Below are positions 7,501 to 13,928 of a DNA stretch of 19,852 nucleotides, in pieces (the first letter of the stretch is position 1; every line of letters begins with the position of its first letter). Position numbers and translations under genes: made by a program. Source of the DNA: DASSFZ01 sp036514635 (GTDB lineage: Bacteria > Chloroflexota > Anaerolineae > Fen-1058); contig DATBWU010000336.1 in the NCBI GenBank assembly GCA_036514635.1, positions 1-19,852 on the forward strand, read 5' to 3'. The notes below the pieces were generated by a model. The model did no database searches. It was not told where the DNA came from and saw only the letters and a list, made by a program, of their open reading frames with translations.

Positions 7501-8238
7501 CAATGCTTCTGCCTTCTCACGCACCATCTTCATCTCGTCCGGCTCGCGACTGCCATTCAGCTTGGTCTCGTCCACGATGCGGCCATCCTTGAGAAAGATG
7601 ATGCGGTCGGCGTAGGCGGCGATGCGCGGATCGTGCGTCACCATCAGCACCGCACGGCCCCACTCGTCGGCGACTTTGCGCAGCAGCCCGGCGATCTCGT
7701 CTGAGGCGCGTGAGTCGAGGTTGCCGGTCGGTTCGTCGGCCAGCACCAGGGACGGCTCGCTCACCAGCGCACGCGCCATCGCCACACGCTGCTGCTGCCC
7801 GCCGGAAAGTTGATCGGGGCGGTTGTGCAGCCGGTCGGCCAGGCCAACCGAGCGCAGCCATTCGGTTGCTTGGGCATAGGCCTTGCCTTGATGAACGCCG
7901 TCGAGGATCAAAGGCAACGCCGCGTTCTCGACTGCGCCGAGCACCGGGATCAGGTTGAAAAACTGGAACACGAAGCCGATCGCACGCCGGCGCAGCTCGG
8001 TCAGTTGCGCATCCTCCAGGCTCGACAAATCCTTGCCGTCGATCCATACCTTGCCTTCGGTGGCGTGATCCAACCCGCCGATCAGATGCAGCAAGGTTGA
8101 CTTGCCGCAGCCGCTCGGCCCCATCGCGGCGACTAACTCGCCTGCATCGACTGTCAGGTTGACGTGATGCAGCGCGGTGACTGCCGTGTCACCTCTGCCG
8201 TAGATCTTGGTCAAGTTCTCCGTTCGAATGATAGACAT
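7498..8238 (-). CDS. ABC transporter ATP-binding protein (MacB/LolD family)
   Basis: A 246-residue cytoplasmic ATPase that powers the permease encoded next. All motifs are present: Walker A GPSGCGKST (from residue 40), Q-loop FQFFNL (91-96), signature LSGGQQQR (144-151), Walker B LVLADEP (164-170) with TGNLDS, and the H-loop THD (H202). The family-typical start MSIIRTENLTKIYGRGDTAV marks the lipoprotein/macrolide exporter branch. A GAGGT site 5 nt before ATG 8238 supports the start. The gene begins only 8 nt after the padR stop. The C-terminal stop lies in a heptameric repeat. Confidence 0.93.
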   Translation of the reverse strand: MSIIRTENLTKIYGRGDTAVTALHHVNLTVDAGELVAAMGPSGCGKSTLLHLIGGLDHATEGKVWIDGKDLSSLEDAQLTELRRRAIGFVFQFFNLIPVLGAVENAALPLILDGVHQGKAYAQATEWLRSVGLADRLHNRPDQLSGGQQQRVAMARALVSEPSLVLADEPTGNLDSRASDEIAGLLRKVADEWGRAVLMVTHDPRIAAYADRIIFLKDGRIVDETKLNGSREPDEMKMVREKAEAL

Positions 8239-8246
8239 AGCGCACC

Positions 8247-8858
8247 TCAGTTGGAATGCTTCAGTTGCTCTTTCTTCTCTTTAGGCGGTCGGCCTCGCGG
8301 GCGTAGCTCCGGTCTCGGCAGCGGCTGGCGCTCAATCTCATCCAGCCTCGCATCGACCATTTCTAGCCAGTGCAAATCGGCTTCGATGTGCATCACGGCG
8401 CTGTCGAGCAGCAGGACGTGCGCCAGGTGGGTCTTGGGATCAACCTGGTTGCGCTGCGCAGTCAGCGCGTGTAACTGCTGGTACAGCCTGGCTCGCTGTG
8501 TCTGGATGATATGGTGCGGATCGATTCCGTGAGTCGTGAGTGCCAGCATCAACTTGGCGAAGACTTCATCGCGCTGATGCGCACGCTCGACCGGGGTGTC
8601 GAACCATTCAGCCAGTTCCGTCTTGCCCTTCTCCGTGATCGCATAGACTCGCCGATCAGGCTCGTCACTCCTCGGCCCGGATGTTTCCTCCGCAATCAGA
8701 TCGCTATCCAAAAGGCGAGTCAGCGTTGAGTAAATCTGGGCCGGTTTCACGTCCCAGTTCGACTCGCCGCCCATGACTGCCTCGAACGCGGCATGAAGTT
8801 CGTAGCCGTGCCGGGGTCGTTGCGCCAGTAGACCGAGGAGTGCATATCGGACAGACAT
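8247..8858 (-). CDS. PadR family transcriptional regulator
   Basis: A 203-residue regulator. The N-terminal winged helix-turn-helix (RYALLGLLAQRPRHGYEL, IYSTLTRLLDSDLIAEE, RRVYAITEKGKTEL) is typical of PadR. The C-terminal part (~90-185) is the helical PadR dimer region (LMLALTTHGIDPHHIIQTQ, MHIEADLHWLEMVDARLDEI), ending in a Pro/Arg/Lys-rich tail. The frame is open up to an ATG at 8894, but the promoter found here would start transcription near 8889, so the ATG at 8858 (MSVRYALLG) is the better start. It heads the operon with the ABC ATPase and permease and probably represses it until an exported compound binds. A 21-bp palindrome lies just before the start. Confidence 0.9.
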   Translation of the reverse strand: MSVRYALLGLLAQRPRHGYELHAAFEAVMGGESNWDVKPAQIYSTLTRLLDSDLIAEETSGPRSDEPDRRVYAITEKGKTELAEWFDTPVERAHQRDEVFAKLMLALTTHGIDPHHIIQTQRARLYQQLHALTAQRNQVDPKTHLAHVLLLDSAVMHIEADLHWLEMVDARLDEIERQPLPRPELRPRGRPPKEKKEQLKHSN

Positions 8859-8865
8859 AAGTCTA

Positions 8866-8886
8866 AATAGAAAACTAGTTTCTATT
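8866..8886. promoter_or_regulatory. Candidate PadR operator palindrome
   Basis: AATAGAAA (8866-8873) and TTTCTATT (8879-8886) form a perfect 8-bp inverted repeat around ACTAG. It sits immediately downstream of the predicted transcription start and before ATG 8858, the usual place for an autoregulatory repressor site. That PadR binds here is inference. Confidence 0.6.
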
Positions 8887-8895
8887 AACGGCAAA

Positions 8896-8924
8896 ATACT
8901 ACTACTGGTTTATATCTTTGTCAA
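8896..8924 (-). promoter_or_regulatory. Sigma70-type promoter of the padR-ABC operon
   Basis: The minus strand has TTGACA (8919-8924), a 17-nt spacer, then TAGTAT (8896-8901). The start of transcription would be near 8889. Confidence 0.7.
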
Positions 8925-8969
8925 TGCCCAATATTCTGGTGACTGCACACGGATCTTTGCGAGGTTATC

Positions 8970-9047
8970 GCCCGGAGTTCAAACTCCGGGCTGAAAAGAG
9001 GGAAGCCGGGTGAACCCGGCTGATCCGCCAGTCGACTTCAGCCGACT
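8970..9047. repeat. String of small hairpin repeats
   Basis: Three consecutive palindromes: GCCCGGAGTT/AACTCCGGGC (8970-8991, 10 bp), AGCCGGGT/ACCCGGCT (9004-9021, 8 bp) and AGTCG/CGACT (9030-9047). They lie in the 480-bp stretch between the padR start and the RRM gene. No gene is supported there. The linked small stems look like a composite intergenic repeat. Confidence 0.7.
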
Positions 9048-9079
9048 TTCATGTCATCAGCCGGGAAGTTCACCTGTCC

Positions 9080-9173
9080 CCCGCAGCGTAGCGGAGAGGG
9101 GACTTCTCGGCGACGCCGCTCTCTCAGCGTCTCGGCTGAAATCCGCTGCGGGAGAGCGGTCGGGAGACCGCTC
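9080..9173. repeat. Second palindromic block of the gene-free region
   Basis: CCCGCAGCG (9080-9088) and CGCTGCGGG (9144-9152) form a 9-bp inverted repeat that encloses other GC-rich palindromic pieces. Directly next to it GAGCGGTC/GACCGCTC (9154-9173) forms an 8-bp hairpin with loop GGGA. It may be a structured transcript or a degenerate repeat. The rest of 9174-9281 shows nothing I can name. Confidence 0.5.
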
Positions 9174-9281
9174 ACGAACGGGGGCCTGCTATCACAGAGA
9201 TATGCCCGGAGCAGGGGAAATGGGGAGGCACGGCAGATGGCTCAGGCACATCAGCGAACTGCAAAAGGGCCTGGCCCAAAT

Positions 9282-9314
9282 CAAAACGCCCGCCGGATCA
9301 CGATACCGGCGGGC
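9282..9314 (-). terminator. Rho-independent terminator after the csp-RRM operon
   Basis: Perfect 9-bp stem GCCCGCCGG/CCGGCGGGC (9288-9296 with 9306-9314), loop of 9 nt. On the minus strand it is followed by GTTTTGATTTGG. It starts 24 nt after the RRM stop. Confidence 0.8.
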
Positions 9315-9337
9315 ACGGGACGATCAACATTGTTCGA

Positions 9338-9688
9338 TTAATATCGGTCGCGGCGATCGCCACGATCCCGATCGCGGCCCCGGCCATGTCCGCGATCGCG
9401 GTCGCCGCCACCGCCACGGAAGCCGCCTCCGCCGCGATCCTGCTGCGGCCTGGCCTCGTTGACGGTGATCTTGCGCTGATCGACTTCGCGGCCATTCAAC
9501 CGCGCAATCGCATCGCGCGCGGCTTCTTCGGTAGTCATCTCGACGAAGCCGAAACCACGCGGCTGCCCGGTGGCCCGATCGGTGACCAGGGACACCGAGA
9601 CTACCGGCCCGACTTCCGCGAACACCGTGCGCACAGTTTCTTCTGTCGTTGTGTAGCTCAGGTTGCCGACGAACAATCGTTTGGACAT
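9338..9688 (-). CDS. RNA-binding protein with one RRM and a Gly/Arg-rich tail
   Basis: A 116-residue protein with a single RNA recognition motif (residues ~3-82): RNP2 LFVGNL (5-10) and RNP1 RGFGFVEM (44-51) are intact. The tail from ~85 is RGG/RD-rich (DRGGGGFRGGGG, DRDRGHGRGRDRD), as in cyanobacterial cold-induced Rbp proteins and plant glycine-rich RNA-binding proteins. It likely binds single-stranded RNA and may act as an RNA chaperone. A GAGAGG site lies about 6 nt before ATG 9688. It is 28 nt downstream of the cold-shock gene on the same strand, with one terminator after it, so the two are probably co-transcribed and cold- or stress-controlled. Confidence 0.92.
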   Translation of the reverse strand: MSKRLFVGNLSYTTTEETVRTVFAEVGPVVSVSLVTDRATGQPRGFGFVEMTTEEAARDAIARLNGREVDQRKITVNEARPQQDRGGGGFRGGGGDRDRGHGRGRDRDRGDRRDRY

Positions 9689-9716
9689 TGTGTCCTCTCA
9701 CTATGATGGCAGGCGC

Positions 9717-9926
9717 TTAGACCAGGGTGACGTTACTAGCCTGCAAGCCTTTCGGGCCGCGTTCGAGGCTGAACTCGACGCGCTGGCCTTCGTTCAACGT
9801 GCGATAGCCCTCCATCTGGATCGCCGAGTAGTGAACGAAGACATCCTCTTCACCCTCGCGTGCAATGAAGCCGTAGCCCTTGGTGGAGTTGAACCACTTC
9901 ACGGTGCCCTGGACCCGGTCGGACAT
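9717..9926 (-). CDS. Cold shock protein, CspA family
   Basis: A 69-residue single cold-shock (OB-fold) domain with RNP1 KGYGFI (16-21) and RNP2 VFVHY (29-33) and the usual start VQGTVKWFNSTKGYGFI. It binds single-stranded RNA and melts secondary structure, acting as an RNA chaperone or antiterminator. Start ATG 9926 has AAGGAG at 9937-9942. The promoter (10062-10090) gives a leader of roughly 130 nt, long as in many csp genes, with a terminator-like hairpin inside (9982-10019). The RRM gene follows after 28 nt. Confidence 0.95.
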   Translation of the reverse strand: MSDRVQGTVKWFNSTKGYGFIAREGEEDVFVHYSAIQMEGYRTLNEGQRVEFSLERGPKGLQASNVTLV

Positions 9927-9981
9927 GATGCTGTTTCTCCTTCAAAATGATGTTGATTGGGGCTGTCGAGAGTTTCCACAC

Positions 9982-10019
9982 AAACAAAAACACCCGCTAG
10001 CAGAGAACTGCCTGCGGGT
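9982..10019 (-). terminator. Terminator-like hairpin in the csp leader
   Basis: Stem ACCCGC/GCGGGT (9992-9997 with 10014-10019), a 2x2 internal mismatch, then GCAG/CTGC (10000-10003 with 10008-10011), loop AGAA on the plus strand. On the minus strand it is followed by GTTTTTGTTTGTG. It lies between the csp promoter and the csp ATG, so it would act as an attenuator or a leader fold rather than as an end-of-gene signal. It could also be a second terminator behind gcvPB. Confidence 0.6.
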
Positions 10020-10061
10020 ACTTCTGACACCGAACAGGAACGTCCCTTGCCCCCACGCGCG

Positions 10062-10090
10062 ACTTTACCACATCCGCGCCTTACAGTCAA
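10062..10090 (-). promoter_or_regulatory. Promoter of the csp-RRM operon
   Basis: The minus strand has TTGACT (10085-10090), 17 nt, TAAAGT (10062-10067). It begins just after the terminator of the gcv operon, and transcription would start near 10055. Confidence 0.6.
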
Positions 10091-10094
10091 TTAG

Positions 10095-10128
10095 AAAAAT
10101 CTTCCCGCGGACTCGGGACTGCGGAAGG
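10095..10128 (-). terminator. Rho-independent terminator of the gcvH-PA-PB operon
   Basis: On the minus strand the stem CTTCCGC/GCGGGAAG (one bulged base) is followed by ATTTTTC. It starts 12 nt after the gcvPB stop codon. Confidence 0.7.
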
Positions 10129-10139
10129 GTTCTTACCCA

Positions 10140-11615
10140 TCACGTCGTAGCCTTCGCGGCGAACTCCACCGGCATACAGCACAGCACTAAGTCGCGCGCG
10201 GCTTTCACTTCGTCCAGGCGCTTGATCGGCGCGTGGTGCGGAGCCGAGTGCAGCAGATCGGGTTGGCTGACCGCTTCGTCGGCGATCTGGCGCATGGCGT
10301 CGACGAAGGCATCCAGCGTCTGTTTGCTTTCGGTCTCGGTCGGCTCGATCATCAGCGCCTCCGGCACGATCAGCGGGAAGTAGTTCGTCGGCGGATGGAA
10401 ACCGTAATCCATCAGGCGCTTGCTCACGTCGAGCGCGCGCACGTCGCTGCCCTCAAACTTGCCCTGGCACACGAACTCGTGCATGTTGAGTCGGTCGTAT
10501 GGCACGCGATACCGATCGCGCAGCCGGACGCGCAGGTAGTTGGCATTCAGCACGGCATGTTCCGAGTTTGCGCGCAGGCCCTCTGGCCCGTGCACGCGGA
10601 TGTAGGTGTAGGCGCGGACGAACATGCCGAAGTTGCCCAGGAATGCCCGCATCCGGCCGATCGACTTTTGGGGCATGACTTCGACGTACAACGGCGTCTC
10701 ATCACCGTCGTCGGGCTGTTCGACGCCGACGATTGGCCCCGGCAGGTAATCGACCATCTTCTCTGACACACCCACCGGCCCTGCGCCCGGGCCGCCGCCG
10801 CCATGCGGCGTGGAGAACGTCTTGTGCAGGTTGTAGTGCATCACGTCGAAGCCCAGGTCGCCCGGGCGGGCGATGCCGACCAGTGCGTTCATATTTGCGC
10901 CATCGCCGTACATCAGTCCTCCGCAATCGTGCACCCGCTTGACGACTTCCTCTAAGTGCTCCTCGAACAGGCCGAGCGTGTTCGGGTTGGTCAGCATCAG
11001 GCCGACGAGGGTGTCATCGCACGCGGCGTGCAGCGCACCCAGGTCGATGTTGCCGCGCGGGTCGGATGGCAACTGCACTACTTGCAGGCCGCTCATCGCG
11101 GTCGAGGCCGGATTGGTGCCGTGCGCCGAGTCGGGAATGAGAATCTTGGTGCGTTTGGCGTCATGGCGATCGCGGTGATAGGCGCGCATCATCAAGATGC
11201 CGGCAAATTCGCCGTGTGCGCCGGCGGCGGGTTGTAGGGATACGCCCGCGAACCCGCCGATCTCCTTGAGCCATTCTTGCAGTTGATAGATCACCGCCAG
11301 GTTGCCTTGCGCCGTCGTCGGGTGCTGCAACGGATGCGTGCAGGCGAATCCGGGCAGCCGTGCGACGTCTTCATTGATCTTGGGGTTGTACTTCATCGTG
11401 CACGAGCCGAGCGGATAGAATCCGCCGTCGATGCTGTAGTTCAACTGCGACAGGTGCAGATAGTGGCGCACCACGTCGAGCTGCGACAGTTCGGGCAGGC
11501 CCAGTTCGTTGCGCAGCAGGTCTTGGGGCAGATCGGCTTCGGGCACGTCCGGCGCGGGCAGCGTGACGCCACGGCGACCGGGGACGCTGAGTTCGTAAAC
11601 AGTCGGTTCAGTCAT
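10140..11615 (-). CDS. gcvPB: Glycine dehydrogenase (decarboxylating) subunit 2
   Basis: PLP-binding half of the split P protein. With GcvPA it decarboxylates glycine and loads the aminomethyl group onto lipoyl-GcvH. At 491 residues it has the normal length. It shows GFYPLGSCTMKYNPK (residues 66-79), the AGAHGEFAG glycine-rich loop, IPDSAHGTNPAS, DGANMNAL and the PLP lysine in NLHKTFSTPHGGGGPG (K265). GAGGG lies 4 nt before ATG 11615. The gene is last in gcvH-gcvPA-gcvPB; 38 nt separate it from gcvPA and contain a heptameric repeat. A terminator follows. Confidence 0.97.
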   Translation of the reverse strand: MTEPTVYELSVPGRRGVTLPAPDVPEADLPQDLLRNELGLPELSQLDVVRHYLHLSQLNYSIDGGFYPLGSCTMKYNPKINEDVARLPGFACTHPLQHPTTAQGNLAVIYQLQEWLKEIGGFAGVSLQPAAGAHGEFAGILMMRAYHRDRHDAKRTKILIPDSAHGTNPASTAMSGLQVVQLPSDPRGNIDLGALHAACDDTLVGLMLTNPNTLGLFEEHLEEVVKRVHDCGGLMYGDGANMNALVGIARPGDLGFDVMHYNLHKTFSTPHGGGGPGAGPVGVSEKMVDYLPGPIVGVEQPDDGDETPLYVEVMPQKSIGRMRAFLGNFGMFVRAYTYIRVHGPEGLRANSEHAVLNANYLRVRLRDRYRVPYDRLNMHEFVCQGKFEGSDVRALDVSKRLMDYGFHPPTNYFPLIVPEALMIEPTETESKQTLDAFVDAMRQIADEAVSQPDLLHSAPHHAPIKRLDEVKAARDLVLCCMPVEFAAKATT

Positions 11616-11628
11616 GTATCCCTCACAG

Positions 11629-11653
11629 GGTAAAACGTAATTTACGCTTCACT
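11629..11653. repeat. Heptameric repeat (short copy 3)
   Basis: GGTAAAA, CGTAATT, then TACGCTTC and ACTC keep the 7-bp phase of the longer arrays (GGT 11629, CGT 11636; ACG 11644, AC 11651). CGTAA/TTACG pair around the centre. The repeat lies in the gcvPA-gcvPB gap and abuts the gcvPA stop (11654-11656). Confidence 0.65.
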
Positions 11654-13006
11654 CTACTCGGCCGCCTGCCGCAGCCCCTCAACCAGGTCGTCGATCTCTT
11701 GCCGGGTGTTCGTCTCGGTCACCGCGATCAGCATGTGGTCTTTGAGATGGGGGTAATCGCGGCCCAGGTCATAGCCGCCGATGATGTCGAACTCGTCGAG
11801 CAGGAAGTCGTTGATCGCGTCGACGGGCTTCGGGCACTTGACGACGAACTCTTTGAAGAACGGCTTGCCCGGGGCTTGCGAGTTGACGCGGTAGCCCTTG
11901 AGCTTGGCGATCGCGCTCGCCGCGTAGTGGCTCTTGTGGTAGCACAGCCTGGCGACCTGCTCCAGGCCGCATTTGCCGAGCGTAGCGAGATAGACCGCTG
12001 CCCCCAGCGCAATCAGGCCGACGTTGGTGCAGATGTTGCTGGTGGCTTTCTCGCGGCGGATGTGCTGCTCGCGTGTGCTGAGCGTCAGCACGTAGCCGCG
12101 CTTGCCGTCCGCATCGGCTGTTTCGCCGACCAGGCGACCCGCCATCTTGCGCACGTAAGCGTTCCGGGTAGCGAAGATGCCCAGGTGCGGCCCGCCGAAC
12201 GACATCGGGATGCCGAGCGCCTGCCCTTCGGCGCACACCACATCCGCACCGTACGCGCCGGGCGGTTGGAACAGGCCGAGCGAGATTGGATCGGCGACGA
12301 CGATGAGCAACGCGCCGACCGCGTGCACGGCGTCGGCCAAACCTTTCACGTCCTCGAATTGGCCGAAGAAGTTCGGATTCTGGATGACGAATGCGGCGGT
12401 CTGGTCATCGAGGAGAGATTTGAGAGTGGAGAGTTCGGCTTTCGGGTTTTCGTCGCCGATGATCGACACGTCGCTGCCCTGCACGTACGTCCGCACAACC
12501 TGGCGGTATTGCGGATGCACCTCAGGTGAGAGGATGACCTTCTTGCGATTGCCCTTGGTCGCGTTAAGCGCCATCAACACGCCCTCCGCCAACGAAGTTG
12601 CGCCGTCGTAGTGGCTGGCGTTGCTCACGTCCATGCCGGTGAGCTGGCAGATCATGCTCTGATACTCGAACATGGCCTGCAATGTGCCCTGGCTGATCTC
12701 AGGCTGATAGGGCGTGTAGGCGGTATAGAATTCGCCACGGCGCAGGACGTAGTCGACGACGTGCGGGGTGTAGTGATTGTACGCGCCCGCGCCGAGGAAG
12801 CAGGCACAATGATTGACGTCGACGTTCGCTTCGGCCAGGCCGTTCATCTCCCACCACACTTCCATCTCGGTGGAAGCGGGGGGCAGGTTCAGCCGGGGGA
12901 AACGCACACGCACCGGAACATCTTTGAGCAGCTCTTCCATCGACTGGGCTCCGATGGCGTCGAGCATCGCTTGTCGATCGGCGTCGGTGTGGGGAATGTA
13001 GGTCAT
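11654..13006 (-). CDS. gcvPA: Glycine dehydrogenase (decarboxylating) subunit 1
   Basis: First half of the split P protein, 450 residues, the usual length (~445-450). Typical segments are YIPHTDADRQAMLDAIG, RFPRLNLPPAS, FLGAGAYNHYTPHVVDY, YTPYQPEISQGTLQAMFEYQ, SHYDGATSLAEG and SFGGPHLGIFA. It forms the alpha2beta2 decarboxylase with GcvPB. AGGAGG lies 4-5 nt before ATG 13006. A 56-nt gap with an 8-bp hairpin separates it from gcvH. The gene is expressed from the riboswitch-controlled promoter upstream of gcvH. Confidence 0.97.
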   Translation of the reverse strand: MTYIPHTDADRQAMLDAIGAQSMEELLKDVPVRVRFPRLNLPPASTEMEVWWEMNGLAEANVDVNHCACFLGAGAYNHYTPHVVDYVLRRGEFYTAYTPYQPEISQGTLQAMFEYQSMICQLTGMDVSNASHYDGATSLAEGVLMALNATKGNRKKVILSPEVHPQYRQVVRTYVQGSDVSIIGDENPKAELSTLKSLLDDQTAAFVIQNPNFFGQFEDVKGLADAVHAVGALLIVVADPISLGLFQPPGAYGADVVCAEGQALGIPMSFGGPHLGIFATRNAYVRKMAGRLVGETADADGKRGYVLTLSTREQHIRREKATSNICTNVGLIALGAAVYLATLGKCGLEQVARLCYHKSHYAASAIAKLKGYRVNSQAPGKPFFKEFVVKCPKPVDAINDFLLDEFDIIGGYDLGRDYPHLKDHMLIAVTETNTRQEIDDLVEGLRQAAE

Positions 13007-13023
13007 AGCACCTCCTACGGCGA

Positions 13024-13048
13024 AGGACGAAGCAGCGCGTTTCGTCCT
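13024..13048. other. Intercistronic hairpin between gcvH and gcvPA
   Basis: AGGACGAA (13024-13031) and TTCGTCCT (13041-13048) form a perfect 8-bp stem with a 9-nt loop and no T-run. It may act as a processing or stability element that sets the H:P ratio, or it may be a repeat remnant. Its role is inferred. Confidence 0.5.
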
Positions 13049-13062
13049 GGATCATTCGTCAG

Positions 13063-13449
13063 TTATCCTCGCTCCTCGCAATACTTCTGATACGCCGCCG
13101 CATCCAGCAGCGTCCCCAGCTCCTTCGGATCAGATAGTCGGATGCGCACCATCCAGCCCTGACCATAAGGCTCTTTGTTGACCAGCTCCGGCGAGTCGGG
13201 CAGTGGCTCGTTGACAGCGATCACGCTGCCGGTGACCGGGGCGTTGATGTCAGCGGCGGCTTTCACCGACTCGATCGTGCCTATGACCTCGCCGGCCTTC
13301 ACCTCGCGGCCCACGTCCGGTAGCTCGACGTACACAATGTCACTCAGGTGATCCTGCGCGTAGTCGGTAATACCGACTTCGGCCTCGTCGCCTTTCACGC
13401 GGATCCATTCGTCGCTCCTGGTGTATTTCAAATCGTCGGGAATGTTCAT
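13063..13449 (-). CDS. gcvH: Glycine cleavage system H protein
   Basis: The lipoyl carrier of the glycine cleavage complex, 128 residues. It has KYTRSDEWIRVKGDEAEVGITDYAQ, then the lipoylation site IESVKA with K63 as modified lysine, and NAPVTGSVIAVNEPL. The start is ATG 13449 (MNIPDDLKY), with AAAGGAG 7 nt before it. The frame continues upstream to 13509, but that stretch runs into the leader terminator and is not coding. First gene of the H-PA-PB operon. Confidence 0.97.
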   Translation of the reverse strand: MNIPDDLKYTRSDEWIRVKGDEAEVGITDYAQDHLSDIVYVELPDVGREVKAGEVIGTIESVKAAADINAPVTGSVIAVNEPLPDSPELVNKEPYGQGWMVRIRLSDPKELGTLLDAAAYQKYCEERG

Positions 13450-13490
13450 GGTGATCTCCTTTGAGAGGTGGGGCTCGCCAGGCTGAGAAG

Positions 13491-13527
13491 AAAAAAGGAC
13501 GCAAAGCACCCTATGTGCTGTGCGTCC
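13491..13527 (-). terminator. Riboswitch-controlled intrinsic terminator
   Basis: Minus-strand stem GGACGCA..GCAC / GTGC..TGCGTCC (13521-13527 with 13497-13503, plus the inner 4-bp GCAC/GTGC) with a run of six T at 13496-13491. It stands between the glycine aptamers and gcvH. Its first two bases (13526-13527) also belong to the closing helix of aptamer 2, so ligand binding can compete with it. Confidence 0.85.
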
Positions 13528-13728
13528 TCTGTGTGTGACCTGAGAGATTCACTTCCGCGTGATGCGGAAGCTTGCCCCGTCGGTGCGGCCAACCGCGAAG
13601 CGGCCCGCCTGCTTTCCAGAGGGTTTTCGGCGCAAGGTCCCTTTACCTGAGAGATTCGCCGGCCGGCCCAGCCCCTTCGGCCGGCTTGCCCCTTCGGTGC
13701 CTGCCGTAGCAGGTCTCTCCCTCGCGCC
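13526..13728 (-). ncRNA. Tandem glycine riboswitch
   Basis: Two glycine aptamers in series in the leader of gcvH. Aptamer 1 (13728-13629): closing helix GGCGCGAGG/CCTTGCGCC, core GGCACCGAAGGGGCAAG and GAATCTCTCAGGT. Aptamer 2 (13623-13526): closing helix CCTCTG/CAGAGG, core CGCACCGACGGGGCAAG and GAATCTCTCAGGT. Only about 5 nt separate them, the classic tandem layout. The following terminator overlaps the last helix by 2 nt. This suggests an ON switch: glycine stabilises the aptamer, weakens the terminator and lets gcvH-PA-PB be transcribed to remove excess glycine. Confidence 0.93.
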
Positions 13729-13757
13729 GGGGAAACGTATCCAGCTCTCTACCAGAC

Positions 13758-13785
13758 ATTGTATGCAAGAGCGCGGGGCTGTCAA
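13758..13785 (-). promoter_or_regulatory. Sigma70 promoter of the gcv operon
   Basis: The minus strand has a perfect TTGACA (13780-13785), a 16-nt spacer and TACAAT (13758-13763). Transcription would start near 13751, about 20 nt before aptamer 1, giving a leader of about 300 nt. Confidence 0.8.
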
Positions 13786-13823
13786 CACCAAAATACGCTG
13801 GTGATTACATACAAGTCGATATA

Positions 13824-13890
13824 ACCACGGAGACACGAAGTCCACGGAGATTTCAAGAGGCTTTTCTCCGTGCCTCTGTGCCTCCGTGGT
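13824..13890. repeat. ACCACGGAGA-type inverted repeat
   Basis: The left arm (13824-13850, beginning ACCACGGAGACACGAAG) and the right arm (13865-13890, ending GCCTCCGTGGT) are imperfect inverted copies with a 14-nt loop. The motif resembles a widespread bacterial intergenic repeat based on CACGGAG/CACAGAG units. It lies between the dedA stop and the gcv promoter. Confidence 0.75.
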
Positions 13891-13928
13891 GAGATGTGGA
13901 TAATCGCCAACAAAATACGGGGGCGCGG

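Noticed and set aside
9010..9462. Plus-strand open frames across the hairpin region and RRM terminator
   Set aside because: They read through several palindromes, a terminator and the RRM gene in antisense, and lack motifs.
13450..13509. 20-residue N-terminal extension of gcvH in the open frame
   Set aside because: It would be encoded by the leader terminator and its T-run; the ATG at 13449 has an ideal ribosome site and matches the family start.
13824..13890. Inverted repeat as terminator of dedA
   Set aside because: Arms are imperfect and no T-run follows on the minus strand; it looks like an interspersed repeat.
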